From NCBI RefSeq assembly GCF_022230925.1, contig NZ_JAKKFH010000027.1, positions 1 to 64,000 of the forward strand: a DNA stretch of 64,000 nt, read 5' to 3'. Source of the DNA: Micromonospora alfalfae (lineage in GTDB: Bacteria; Actinomycetota; Actinomycetes; Mycobacteriales; Micromonosporaceae). The notes below the pieces were generated by a model. The model did not search any database. It was given only the letters and a program-made list of their open reading frames with translations, and had not been told where the DNA came from. This document shows, one piece after another, positions 25,138-33,175 of this stretch. The stretch's first letter is position 1. Each line of letters opens with the position of its first letter. A program made the translations under genes and the position numbers.

Positions 25138-25159
25138 GAAACAGTCTTATAACTGTCTC
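25138..25159. terminator. AT-rich dyad between convergent exporter and TetR genes
   Basis: GAAACAGT (25138-25145) and ACTGTCTC (25152-25159) pair at 7 of 8 positions around CTTATA. It fills the 44-base gap between two convergent stops, so a bidirectional terminator is the simplest reading. Its low GC content is unusual for this genome; see findings for a recombinase-site alternative. Confidence 0.4.
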
Positions 25160-25160
25160 G

Positions 25161-26054
25161 TTATGGCGCGGTCAGGTGCCGGTAGACGGTGGCCCGGGAG
25201 ACCCCCAGCGCGGCGGCGATGGCGTCCACCGAATGGGTGCCCGCCGCGTGCATCCGCCGGGCCGCCTCGACCTGCTCCCGCCCCAGCGCGGGAGGTCGTC
25301 CCGGCCGCCGACGCCGGTGCGCCACCGCACCGGCCGCGCCCGGAGTCGTCGCCGCACTCGTGTTTCGTGGGGCGGCGTCCCGCGCGGTCCCGGGCGCCGG
25401 GGTTTCGCGCGCCGACGCCGGGACCGTCGTGGTCGCGTGCCGCCAGGCCGCGGCGTCCGCGTACGGCCCGGCCGCCGCGTCCGCGGGCAGCGGGGCTTCG
25501 GCGTCCGCGGGCAGCGGGGCCAGCAGCCGGCGTACGCCGTCGAGCATGTCGGCGCGCAGCACCTCGTCGGACACGTCGGTGAAGAAGACGATCGGATCAC
25601 TGCACGCCGCGACCGCCTGCACCGCCCGGACCCGCTCCCGACGCCCGGCGTCCGGTCCGGCGATGAGGTCGTTGGCCCGCATCGCGATCACTATCAGGCG
25701 GTGGTACGTGTCGCCCCGGCCGACCAGCGCGATGTCGTGGAAGAGCATGCCGAGTGGCCGGCGATGGGCGAGCATGATGTCCACCCAGCCCTCCAGCACC
25801 GTCCACCGGGCCTGGTCGGTGGGCTGGGTCTGGGCCGAGTCGAGCAGCGCCTCCAGGTCCGCCACCAACGGCTCCACCAGGGCGGCGAGCAGGTGTTCCT
25901 TGGCCGGGAAGTGGTACAGGACCGCGGTCTTGGTCAGCCGCAGCCGCTCGCCGATCTGGCGCAGCGAGGTGCGCTGGTAGCCGTGTTCGGCGAACAGGTC
26001 GAGCGCGGCGCGCAGGATCCGGGTGCGGGTGTCGTCCGCGGGATCGGCCGTCAT
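25161..26054 (-). CDS. TetR regulator with extra C-terminal resolvase-like HTH
   Basis: A 297-residue protein. Residues about 8-55 are a TetR DNA-binding domain (RILRAALDLFAEHGYQRTSL...KTAVLYHFPAKEHLL), followed by a TetR-type ligand domain to about 190. Then comes a low-complexity Ala/Pro/Thr-rich linker, including a repeated APLPADA, and a second helix-turn-helix at about 250-297 (GRPPALGREQVEAARRMHAAG...GVSRATVYRHL) of the kind found at the C terminus of serine resolvases/invertases. TetR proteins normally have one HTH. The start at 26054 is set by the TetR domain; the frame is open far upstream only as antisense of the ABC gene. It is divergent from an exporter whose promoter has a TetR-type operator. 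Confidence 0.85.
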   Translation of the reverse strand: MTADPADDTRTRILRAALDLFAEHGYQRTSLRQIGERLRLTKTAVLYHFPAKEHLLAALVEPLVADLEALLDSAQTQPTDQARWTVLEGWVDIMLAHRRPLGMLFHDIALVGRGDTYHRLIVIAMRANDLIAGPDAGRRERVRAVQAVAACSDPIVFFTDVSDEVLRADMLDGVRRLLAPLPADAEAPLPADAAAGPYADAAAWRHATTTVPASARETPAPGTARDAAPRNTSAATTPGAAGAVAHRRRRPGRPPALGREQVEAARRMHAAGTHSVDAIAAALGVSRATVYRHLTAP

Positions 26055-26098
26055 GCCGGCCAGCCTAGCGACGTCCTGACCGGTGGGCACGATCACCG

Positions 26099-26128
26099 TT
26101 GATTCGGCTGACCGTTGGTCAGTACAGT
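26099..26128 (+). promoter_or_regulatory. Exporter promoter with TetR operator between -35 and -10
   Basis: TTGATT (26099-26104) and TACAGT (26123-26128) are spaced 18 bases apart. The perfect dyad TGACC-gtt-GGTCA (26109-26121) lies exactly between them, the classical place for repression. The form TGACCNNNGGTCA is common for TetR-family regulators of ABC exporters. Confidence 0.75.
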
Positions 26129-26163
26129 GAGATCGGTCGACGCAGCCAACGGCAGGAGGGGCG

Positions 26164-27207
26164 ATGCCCGTCATCTCGATCGGCAACCTGGTCAAGACGT
26201 TCGGCGCCATCCGGGCACTCGACGGGCTGGATCTGCGGGTCGAGCAGGGGGAGGTGCACGGTTTCCTCGGGCCCAACGGCTCCGGAAAGTCCACCACCAT
26301 CCGGATCCTGCTCGGGCTGCTCCGTCGCGACTCCGGTGACGCCCAGGTGCTCGGCGCCGATCCGTGGCGCGACGCGGTCCGTCTGCACCGTCGACTGGCG
26401 TACGTGCCCGGCGACGTCAACCTCTGGCCCAACCTCACCGGCGGGGAAGCCATCGACCTGCTCGGTAAGCTGCGCGGCGGCCTGGACCGGCAGCGCCGCG
26501 ACGAACTGCTGCACCGCTTCGACCTCGACCCGACCCGCCGCTGCCGCACGTACTCCAAGGGCAACAGGCAGAAGGTCGCCATCGTCGCCGCCTTCGCCTC
26601 CAACGTGGAGCTGTACGTGCTCGACGAGCCGACCTCCGGCCTCGACCCCCTCATGGAGGCGGTGTTCCAGGACGAGGTCCGGCGGGTCAAGCAGGCCGGC
26701 GCCACAGTGCTGCTCTCCAGCCACGTGCTCGCCGAGGTCGAGGCGCTCTGCGACCGGGTCAGCATCATCCGCGAGGGCCGCACCGTCGAATCCGGCACCC
26801 TCACCGAGCTGCGCCACCTCACCCGCACTGCGGTGACCGTCGAGACCGCCCGCCCGGTCACCGGCCTGGACGCGCTGCCCGGCGTGCACGACGTGCACGA
26901 GGTCGACGGCCGCACCCACCTGGAGGTCGAGCCCACCCACCTCGACGCGCTGCTCGGCCAGCTCATCCGCTTCGGCGTCCGCGCGCTGACCAGCACACCG
27001 CCCACCCTGGAACAGCTCTTCCTCCGCCACTACGGCGACGACCCCGCCGCCGCAGCCACCGGCGCTTCCGCCGCCGCCGCTGCCACTGGCGCTTCCGCCA
27101 ACGCTGCTGCCACCGGCGCTTCCGCCGCCGGTGGCTCGGGCGCTTCCGCCGCCGAGGTCTCGGACGCCGATGCTCCAGCTGACGCCCCACGGGGCGGCGT
27201 CCGGTGA
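26164..27207 (+). CDS. ABC-2 exporter ATPase with Ala-rich repeat tail
   Basis: A 347-residue ATPase: Walker A GPNGSGKSTT, signature YSKGNRQKVAI (the form seen in antibiotic exporters), Walker B LYVLDEPTSGLDP. About 55 C-terminal residues are an odd low-complexity tail of nine-residue repeats around TGASAAAAA, encoded by DNA repeats spaced 27, 27 and 24 bases (27061-27150). The domain before the tail resembles the C-terminal extension of drug-exporter ATPases. It overlaps the permease gene (GTGA). Repression by the divergent TetR protein is likely from the operator in its promoter. Confidence 0.92.
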   Translation: MPVISIGNLVKTFGAIRALDGLDLRVEQGEVHGFLGPNGSGKSTTIRILLGLLRRDSGDAQVLGADPWRDAVRLHRRLAYVPGDVNLWPNLTGGEAIDLLGKLRGGLDRQRRDELLHRFDLDPTRRCRTYSKGNRQKVAIVAAFASNVELYVLDEPTSGLDPLMEAVFQDEVRRVKQAGATVLLSSHVLAEVEALCDRVSIIREGRTVESGTLTELRHLTRTAVTVETARPVTGLDALPGVHDVHEVDGRTHLEVEPTHLDALLGQLIRFGVRALTSTPPTLEQLFLRHYGDDPAAAATGASAAAAATGASANAAATGASAAGGSGASAAEVSDADAPADAPRGGVR

Positions 27208-28829
27208 GCGCCCTCACCGGCACGACCCGGCTGGCCCGGCTCGTCCTGCGCCGCGACCGGATCCGCCTCGCCATCTGGATCATCGGCACGCCCCTGCTCG
27301 GCTACGCCCTCGCCGGCAGCGTCGCCGGCATCTACCCGGACCAGGAGGCCCGGCTTGGCTACGCCACCACCTCGGCGTCCAGTCTGGTCGCCCGCGCCTT
27401 CAACGGCCCCATCCACGGCACCGACCTCGGTGCCGTGGTGGTCGCCGAGACGTACGTGACGCTGGCCCTGATCGTCGCGCTGCTGAGCACCTTCGCGGTG
27501 ACCCGGCACACCCGCCAGAACGAGGAGACCGGCCGGGCGGAACTGCTCGGCGCGAACGTGGTCGGCCGGTACGCGCCACTCACCGCCGCGCTGCTCGTCA
27601 TCGTCGCCGCGAACGCCCTGGCCGCCGCGCTGCTCGCGCTCGCGCTGGTCGGCGCCGGCCTGTCGCTGGCCGGTTCCCTCGCGGCAGCCGCCGCGATCGG
27701 CGGCGTCGGGGTCGCCTTCACCGCGATCGCCGCCGTCACCGCCCAACTGTCCGTCACCGCCCGGGGCGCCAACGCGCTCGCCGCCGCCACCGTCGGGCTC
27801 TCCTTCGTGCTGCGCGCCGCCGGAGACGTCCTCGGCGAGCAGAGCGCCGACGGCACCCGGGTGCGCAGCGCCTGGCCCTCATGGATCTCCCCACTCGGCT
27901 GGGGCAACCAGGTACGAGCCTTCGACGGTGAACGCTGGTGGGTCCTCGCGCTGCCCGTCGCGCTGCTGCTCGCCGGGGTGGCACTGGCGTACGCCCTCGC
28001 CGAGCGCCGCGACCTCGGCGCCGGGCTGATCGCGCCCCGACGCGGGCCAGCGAGCGGTGCGCCACGGCTGCTCAGCCCCGCCGGGTTGGCCTGGCGGACA
28101 CAGCGCGGCACGCTACTCGGCTGGGCGGTCGGGGTGGCCGCGCTCGGCCTCCCCATGGGCGTCGCCGCCGACGAGTTCAACGACATGATCGACGCGAACC
28201 CGGCCGCCGCCGAGGCGATCAACGCGATGGGCGGCGGAGACGACCTGATCAACGCGTACCTGACCGCGATGCTCGGCCTCTTCGCGCTGACCATCGGCGC
28301 GTACGTCGTGCAGGCCCTGCTGCGCGTCCGCGGCGACGAAGCCGACGGGGTGCTGGAGGCTGCCCTCGCCACGGCGGTCAGCCGCACCCGCTGGCTCGGC
28401 ACCCAGGTGCTCGCCGCGACACTTGGCGCGATCGTCCTGCTGCTCCTCGCCGGCGTGACCACCGGCCTCGGGTACGGCATCGTCACCGGAGACCCGCTCG
28501 GCCAGGCCGTCGAGCTGGGCGGTGCCGCGCTGCTGCGGCTGCCCGCCCTGCTGGTGATCGCCGGGGTGGTGACCGCGATCTTCGGGCTGCTGCCCCGCTG
28601 GTCGGTGGTGCTGTCCTGGACGGCGCTGCTTGTCTTCCTGCTCCTCGGGCAGCTCGGCGCGGTGCTGGAGCTGCCGCAGGCCGCGCTCAACGTCTCGCCG
28701 TACACCCATGTGCCGGCCGTGCCCGCTGTCGACCCGGCGGCGCTTCCCCTGCTGGTGCTGGCGGCGGTGGCCGCGGCCCTGCTCGCCGTCGGCGTGGCCG
28801 CCTTCCGCCACCGCGACGTCCCGTCCTGA
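27204..28829 (+). CDS. ABC-2 type exporter permease
   Basis: A 541-residue membrane protein with about twelve hydrophobic segments in two related halves, as in tetronasin-type exporters (a fused pair of ABC-2 permease units). An intervening cytoplasmic region carries VRGDEADGVLEAALATAVSRTRWL. The GTG start overlaps the ATPase stop, so the two are co-translated and form the transporter that the upstream TetR operator would control. The substrate, probably an antibiotic or other hydrophobic compound, cannot be told. Confidence 0.9.
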   Translation: MSALTGTTRLARLVLRRDRIRLAIWIIGTPLLGYALAGSVAGIYPDQEARLGYATTSASSLVARAFNGPIHGTDLGAVVVAETYVTLALIVALLSTFAVTRHTRQNEETGRAELLGANVVGRYAPLTAALLVIVAANALAAALLALALVGAGLSLAGSLAAAAAIGGVGVAFTAIAAVTAQLSVTARGANALAAATVGLSFVLRAAGDVLGEQSADGTRVRSAWPSWISPLGWGNQVRAFDGERWWVLALPVALLLAGVALAYALAERRDLGAGLIAPRRGPASGAPRLLSPAGLAWRTQRGTLLGWAVGVAALGLPMGVAADEFNDMIDANPAAAEAINAMGGGDDLINAYLTAMLGLFALTIGAYVVQALLRVRGDEADGVLEAALATAVSRTRWLGTQVLAATLGAIVLLLLAGVTTGLGYGIVTGDPLGQAVELGGAALLRLPALLVIAGVVTAIFGLLPRWSVVLSWTALLVFLLLGQLGAVLELPQAALNVSPYTHVPAVPAVDPAALPLLVLAAVAAALLAVGVAAFRHRDVPS

Positions 28830-28841
28830 GCGGGCGTCTCT

Positions 28842-28904
28842 TGATCGTTGGCAGCTGAGCGACCCCACACGCCGACGCCGGCCCTGCTGAACTGCCACCG
28901 ATCA
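28842..28904. repeat. Extragenic inverted repeat
   Basis: TGATCGTTGGCAG... (28842-28860) pairs with 28886-28904 at 16 of 19 positions. It starts 12 bases after the exporter permease stop, so it may terminate that operon or be a dispersed extragenic palindrome. In the remaining gap to 29122 only a second hairpin is seen. Confidence 0.65.
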
Positions 28905-29065
28905 TCTGAACTAGCACAACTGGGCCGTGGAGGGGCGTTGTGCACAGGGGGGCTGTAACGGCGAACTGGTACGGGGACCTGACGAGGGTCTGCCGCGGGC
29001 GGGCCGAGCCTGCTGGCGCTCATCCCACCACCGAGCGAGCCGACGCCGTCGGCGGTGCAGCGACA

Positions 29066-29088
29066 GCGGCTGTGTCGCACACAGCCGC
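29066..29088. promoter_or_regulatory. Perfect hairpin upstream of the three-gene module
   Basis: GCGGCTGTGT (29066-29075) and ACACAGCCGC (29079-29088) are perfectly complementary with loop CGC, about 35 bases before the first gene of the module. It could be an operator or an RNA structure in the 5' leader; function unknown. Confidence 0.5.
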
Positions 29089-29122
29089 CACACTGGGGCT
29101 TCCTTGACCGGAGAGGTGCCTC

Positions 29123-29860
29123 GTGCCGTACGTCAGGTCACACACCAGGAAGGGCGGCGCGCGAGTTCGGGCCCACTACCGACGGCGGCGCACCGGCAGT
29201 GTTCGGCGCAGGTCGACGGTCCGCCGCATGGCCGGTGGCGGCGGGTCGGCCAACGGCTGGCTGCTCGCGCTGGGTGCCGTCGTCGCCTTCGTGCTCCTGC
29301 GTGCGGTCGTCGACGTCGTGCGCCGCCATCCATACTGGACCGCGCTGCTGGTGAGCGTCGTCGTCGCGACGGCGGTCGCGGTGGTTGTCGTGGTGTCGAG
29401 GCAGCGGGCCCGCGAGCGGGCCTACCAGGCCCAACGGGACCGGGTGATAGCGGTGACCGACACGATGAGCGGCCCCGAGTTCGAGCAGTGGTTCGCCCGG
29501 CTTCTGGTCGCCTCCGGGTTCCGTGACGTGAGGGTGTGCGGCAGCTCCGGTGACCGGGGAGCCGACGTCACAGCGACAGCCCCCGACGGCCGACGGGTCG
29601 TGGTGCAGTGCAAGCGGCAGAGCGTCACCAACCGGGTGGGCAGCGCCGCGATCCAGAAGTTCGCCGGCACCTGCCGGGTGATCCACGGCGGCGAGATCTG
29701 CCTGCTCGTGACGAACAGTTTCTTCACCGCCGGCGACGGCATCCAGATGGCCCGACAGCTCAACATCGACCTCATCGACCGGCACGCGTTGCAGATGTGG
29801 GCCTGGACGGGAATATCCCCGCTGCGGTCCGGCACTGAAAGATCGAGGACAGCGAATTGA
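29123..29860 (+). CDS. Membrane-anchored Mrr-like restriction endonuclease
   Basis: A 245-residue protein. An Arg-rich N terminus (about 1-35) precedes two membrane helices (about 45-67 and 72-92); then comes a PD-(D/E)xK nuclease domain of the Mrr/DUF2034 type. Catalytic elements are visible: GDRGADV (Asp148) and VQCKR (Gln162, Lys164), with MSGPEFEQWFARLL as the conserved entry helix. Mrr-type nucleases cleave modified or foreign DNA; membrane anchoring occurs in some family members. The GTG at 29123 has GGAGAGG six bases upstream. The next gene starts 24 bases after its stop, so it heads a likely operon. Confidence 0.85.
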   Translation: MPYVRSHTRKGGARVRAHYRRRRTGSVRRRSTVRRMAGGGGSANGWLLALGAVVAFVLLRAVVDVVRRHPYWTALLVSVVVATAVAVVVVVSRQRARERAYQAQRDRVIAVTDTMSGPEFEQWFARLLVASGFRDVRVCGSSGDRGADVTATAPDGRRVVVQCKRQSVTNRVGSAAIQKFAGTCRVIHGGEICLLVTNSFFTAGDGIQMARQLNIDLIDRHALQMWAWTGISPLRSGTERSRTAN

Positions 29861-29884
29861 CAGTGCGGGAATTACTGTCTCGAC

Positions 29885-31408
29885 ATGGCACCGTCCATTC
29901 CCAGAAGTGTCAGTGCGAAAGACGTTGCCGACCCACTGAGCGGCCGTAGCGGCGGAGGGTCGACGCTGCCCTCGGTGCCGAAGGACCTGGCCAGCCGGCA
30001 GATGTGCTGCGCCATGCATCTGCGTCCGCCGTTGGCGGCGCAGGTGTTGCTGCTGTACAGCCTCGACAACCCGAAGGCATGGTGTCCCTCTTTCGGGGTG
30101 GACGCGGTCGCGCTGGTGCGCCACGCCCAAGCGGCCGACACCCATTGGCGGAAGCTGTACGACGCGGTCGCGATGACGCGTTATGCGTTACTCGGTCTGG
30201 TCGGGCTGGGCATCCTCCTTCTCTGGCGGGACGGGCCGGTGACGGCGATGCTCACGCTGCCGCTCATCGCGGTGGCGTGCGGAGTCGGGTGGCGCACCAC
30301 CTTCCTCAGCCTCCAGGAGACCCGCGCGGCGGCGATCGACACGATGGCGGAGGAGAAGGTGCTGGCCGCCCAAGCGTCAGAGGTCGAGTCCGAGTTGGAG
30401 GACGAGCTCACCGCCCTGCAGGACGCCAACATGATCGTCTTCGAGGTTGCCGCGGGCAACCCGTTCGTCGGCAGCGGCACCGAGATCGGCCGCTGGGCCC
30501 TGCCACCCATCGAGGTCAGTCGCGGCCGAGAAAAGAACCGAGACGGTACGCGGCCATCCGCGACCTTCTCCATCCGCGACCTGCACGACGATCTGATCCG
30601 GCTCGCCCGGTCACGGCTCGGGCTCAGCGACATCGAGGTCACCAAGCGGATCTACGTGCGGGGGGACGTGCTGCCGGACTGTGAGGGGTTGTTCCACCCC
30701 GACGAGGTACGCCCGCCGTCCCGACTGGAAACGTCCTGGGTTGATCTGGGCAGCGATGCGCCGGGGGACCAGGCCAGGACGTACGTGTGTCTGGCGAAGA
30801 GCCTCGTCGGTGGCCAGATCGTCGTCACCCTCTTCGCCCGCTACACCCTCGACCAGGGCATTCTGTCCTGCGAGTTCGCCGCCTTCGTGCTGCCGCCCGT
30901 CCGTCGCGACACCGCGCCCGCCACCGGCTTCTACGGCCTGTTCGGGGAGGATCTGAGCCCGCTTCACGGGCGCTCGACCACCTCGGCCCTCGCCCTCGCG
31001 GCGTGGCGCACCTACCTTGCCCAACTGTTCCTGCGCTCGGACCGGGGCATCGACCTGGCCGAGGCGCACGAGGAACGGACGCAGCATCACTACGAGGCGC
31101 TCCAGGAGGGGCGACGCTACGACTACGGGGCGCCCTTCAGCGCCCGGGAACTCGCGGCCAGCACGAGCATCGAGAGCTATTTCGAAGTCGCCGATGTGCG
31201 CGACTGTCTGTTGCGGATGCAGCGAGGAGTGATCGACTGTCTGGTGGCGTTCCTGACGGACAAGGGCATCGACACGTCCGAGATAGCCGCCGGAAAGCAG
31301 CGGATCATCAACAACATCACCAACATCGGAGAGGTGTCCGGTCGGGGCAACATCTTCGGAAGCCACGGACGCGTGACGAATGTCGATCGCGACGACCAGA
31401 CGGACTGA
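29885..31408 (+). CDS. Unknown membrane protein with C-terminal amyloid-like motif
   Basis: A 507-residue protein I do not recognise. Two membrane helices lie at about 97-114 and 119-139, followed by a charged, probably coiled-coil stretch (about 145-180) and a large soluble domain (about 180-465) with no known motif seen. The last about 35 residues carry NIGEVSGRGNIFGSHGRVTN, which aligns without gaps with the N terminus of the next gene's product (identical G, G, N, F, G, H, V, N). Such a C-terminal motif matching the N terminus of a neighbour is the arrangement of bacterial amyloid signalling (BASS) pairs. It follows the Mrr-like gene by 24 bases. Role in defence or cell death is inferred only. 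Confidence 0.8.
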   Translation: MAPSIPRSVSAKDVADPLSGRSGGGSTLPSVPKDLASRQMCCAMHLRPPLAAQVLLLYSLDNPKAWCPSFGVDAVALVRHAQAADTHWRKLYDAVAMTRYALLGLVGLGILLLWRDGPVTAMLTLPLIAVACGVGWRTTFLSLQETRAAAIDTMAEEKVLAAQASEVESELEDELTALQDANMIVFEVAAGNPFVGSGTEIGRWALPPIEVSRGREKNRDGTRPSATFSIRDLHDDLIRLARSRLGLSDIEVTKRIYVRGDVLPDCEGLFHPDEVRPPSRLETSWVDLGSDAPGDQARTYVCLAKSLVGGQIVVTLFARYTLDQGILSCEFAAFVLPPVRRDTAPATGFYGLFGEDLSPLHGRSTTSALALAAWRTYLAQLFLRSDRGIDLAEAHEERTQHHYEALQEGRRYDYGAPFSARELAASTSIESYFEVADVRDCLLRMQRGVIDCLVAFLTDKGIDTSEIAAGKQRIINNITNIGEVSGRGNIFGSHGRVTNVDRDDQTD

Positions 31409-31460
31409 TCGATTGATGTCCCGCAGGCCCGGCCAGCGGGTGACCCGGAAGGACGAGTCA

Positions 31461-31799
31461 GTGAGTCAGTTCAACTTCAGCGGCGACATCAACGGTGAGG
31501 CGAACGTCTTCGGTGACCACGCGCAGGTGCACAACCGGAGCAACGATTTCAGTCGAGGCTCGGACCTGTCCGGGCTCGTCGCTGCCCTGGTCGACGAGAT
31601 CGCGAAGCACCGGACGGAGGTTCGCGAGGCCGAACGGCTGACCCAGTTGGCGAGCACGGCTGCGGCATACGCCGCCGAGCCACGCCCCAACGTGGAGGGC
31701 ATCCGCAGCCTGCTACCGGCCCTGCTGGCAGGTGCCGGAACGGTGACCGCCGTCGCCGACGCCGTGCTACGCGTCTCCCAGGCCGTCAACAGCCTGTAG
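31461..31799 (+). CDS. Small protein with N-terminal amyloid-like motif
   Basis: A 112-residue protein when started at GTG 31461, which has GGAAGGA seven bases upstream; an ATG at 31416 in frame lacks a ribosome site. Residues 1-30 hold the motif FNFSGDINGEANVFGDHAQ, matching the C terminus of the previous gene's product. The rest is helical: a charged helix (about 40-70, ALVDEIAKHRTEVREAERL), then a Pro/Glu break and a more hydrophobic helix pair (IRSLLPALLAGAGTVTAVAD). I do not recognise a named family. It is 52 bases downstream of its partner and would be co-transcribed. Confidence 0.75.
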   Translation: MSQFNFSGDINGEANVFGDHAQVHNRSNDFSRGSDLSGLVAALVDEIAKHRTEVREAERLTQLASTAAAYAAEPRPNVEGIRSLLPALLAGAGTVTAVADAVLRVSQAVNSL

Positions 31800-31985
31800 C
31801 GGATGTGAACGTTGCCCTGGCGGCCTCAGCGTGGGTGGGCGGCGCAGTCTCCGGAGGTGGCGGGTCGAGAGTGAGAAGGCGGCCCGACACCTGACGACCG
31901 TTGGGCCCTTCGCGCACGGCCGGTTTCCCGACAGCGTTCGCAACCCCAACGGCGTACCGTCCGGGTCCAAACAGGGGGGAGTCGG

Positions 31986-32555
31986 ATGAGTTTCCTACGG
32001 CAGGCAGAGCGGTCCGCGGACACTGAGCGGATGTTCGATACCGACACGAAGGCGATGGGCTACCTGCCCAACTACACCAGGTTGTTCGCCCACAATCCGG
32101 CGGCGTATCTGGCATGGCAGCAGCTCAACGGTGCGGTGAAGGACGGGATGGAGTTGCGCCGCTATGAGTTGGTGACCCTCGCCGCGGCCCGGGCCCTGAA
32201 ATCCTCCTACTGTGGTCTGGCACATGGAAAGGTCCTGCGCGACAAGTTCTTCGACGCGCCGACTGTCGCCGCCATCGCGTCGGACCACGGCAGCGCCGGT
32301 CTCTCCGCGCAGGAGGTCGCAGTCGTCAACTTCGCCGGCAAGGTCGCGGCCGATGCGAACTCCGTCACCGAGGCCGACGTCGCGGGCCTGCGTGCTCACG
32401 GCCTCGATGACACGGATGTCTTCCGCGTCATCCTCGCCGTTGGCGCCAGATGCTTCTTCAGCACCGTCCTCAGCGCGGCGGGGGCTGAGCCCGATCCGCA
32501 GTACCAGGAGAGCCTGGACGCGGATCTGCGGCAGGCGCTGCGTTTCGGCGGTTAG
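31986..32555 (+). CDS. Carboxymuconolactone decarboxylase/AhpD-like protein
   Basis: A 189-residue protein of the CMD/AhpD superfamily, peroxidase-related branch. The active-site region reads LKSSYCGLAHGK (about residues 73-84): one cysteine and the conserved histidine are kept, but the first cysteine of the usual CxxC is a serine, so a classical AhpD thiol-disulfide cycle is doubtful. It has a good ribosome site (GGGGGAG before ATG) and stands alone after a 186-base gap in which I see nothing. Confidence 0.85.
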   Translation: MSFLRQAERSADTERMFDTDTKAMGYLPNYTRLFAHNPAAYLAWQQLNGAVKDGMELRRYELVTLAAARALKSSYCGLAHGKVLRDKFFDAPTVAAIASDHGSAGLSAQEVAVVNFAGKVAADANSVTEADVAGLRAHGLDDTDVFRVILAVGARCFFSTVLSAAGAEPDPQYQESLDADLRQALRFGG

Positions 32556-32921
32556 ATTCACCGAACACGCACCGACCGGCTGTCCGAGTGCCAGCGGGGC
32601 GCGCGGAGGGAGCTCTCGTCTCTCGCGGCGCCCCTACGCGACGGACCCCTCGACCTTGCCCGTCTTGGCATCGCTGAGCACCTGTGGGCCACGGACCCGC
32701 GCCCCAGGACCGAGGGCAGGCTTGAACGTGACTTCGAGGTCGGCGACCGGGCGGCGGTGGAGTTCGACAACGGCCGGATGAACATCCTCGCCGATGCGAT
32801 CATGGTGGACCCCTGGGACGAGATATCGCGCAACGGCCTGGAGGCGCTGCGGGTGATCCGGCGGCAGCAGGGCAAGGGCGTCTTCGTGACAGACCCGAAG
32901 ACCTGGATGCGGGAGCCGTAG
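32556..32921 (+). pseudogene. N-truncated gene remnant without a start codon
   Basis: The frame directly after the AhpD-like stop stays open for 121 codons with normal GC3 and a protein-like composition (for example WATDPRPRTEGRLERDFEVG and NGLEALRVIRRQQGKGVFV), ending at TAG 32919. There is no ATG, GTG or TTG in it before GTG 32754 and ATG 32778, too late to make a complete domain. It looks like the 3' part of a gene that lost its beginning. The family is not recognised. Initiation at the ATT 32556 or read-through of the preceding TAG would be the only ways to express all of it. Confidence 0.5.
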
Positions 32922-32938
32922 GTAGCGAGCCGGCGAAC

Positions 32939-33091
32939 GTGAACGAGCCGGACCTCGCCGCAGGCAGGCCGGTACCGGGCGGGGTGGTGTATCCCTCGCC
33001 TGGGCGGCGATTGTTCGACTGGTTTGAGGCTGCTCTGGTGGAGAAACCGGAGGTTGCGCCAAGGGCCTTGACGGGCGCCTACCACGATTGA
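32939..33091 (+). CDS. Small hypothetical ORF, 50 residues
   Basis: GTG 32939 to TGA 33091 encodes 50 residues (start VNEPDLAAGRPVPGG, end RALTGAYHD). Composition is protein-like, and it follows the gene remnant by 17 bases, but no ribosome site is evident and I recognise no family. It may be part of the same decayed locus. Confidence 0.3.
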   Translation: MNEPDLAAGRPVPGGVVYPSPGRRLFDWFEAALVEKPEVAPRALTGAYHD

Positions 33092-33175
33092 CCGCCACCC
33101 GAACGGCTGTCCACAGGTGCCTCCGCTGTCCACAGCAGCCCGCGCAAGGGCGGGGCTTCACGCCAGGGTGAGCCG

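Noticed and set aside
25138..25159. Terminal inverted repeat of an insertion sequence
   Set aside because: No partner copy, target duplication or transposase was found nearby; kept only as a possible recombinase half-site or terminator.
26055..27005. N-terminal extension of the TetR fusion protein
   Set aside because: The additional frame is antisense to the ABC ATPase gene; the TetR domain begins right after the internal ATG at 26054.
29066..29088. tRNA or small structured RNA gene
   Set aside because: A single short perfect hairpin without cloverleaf or conserved elements; no RNA family recognised.
31380..31460. Longer N terminus for the small motif protein
   Set aside because: No ribosome site precedes the earlier starts, one overlaps the previous gene's end, and GTG 31461 has an ideal site and puts the shared motif at the very N terminus.
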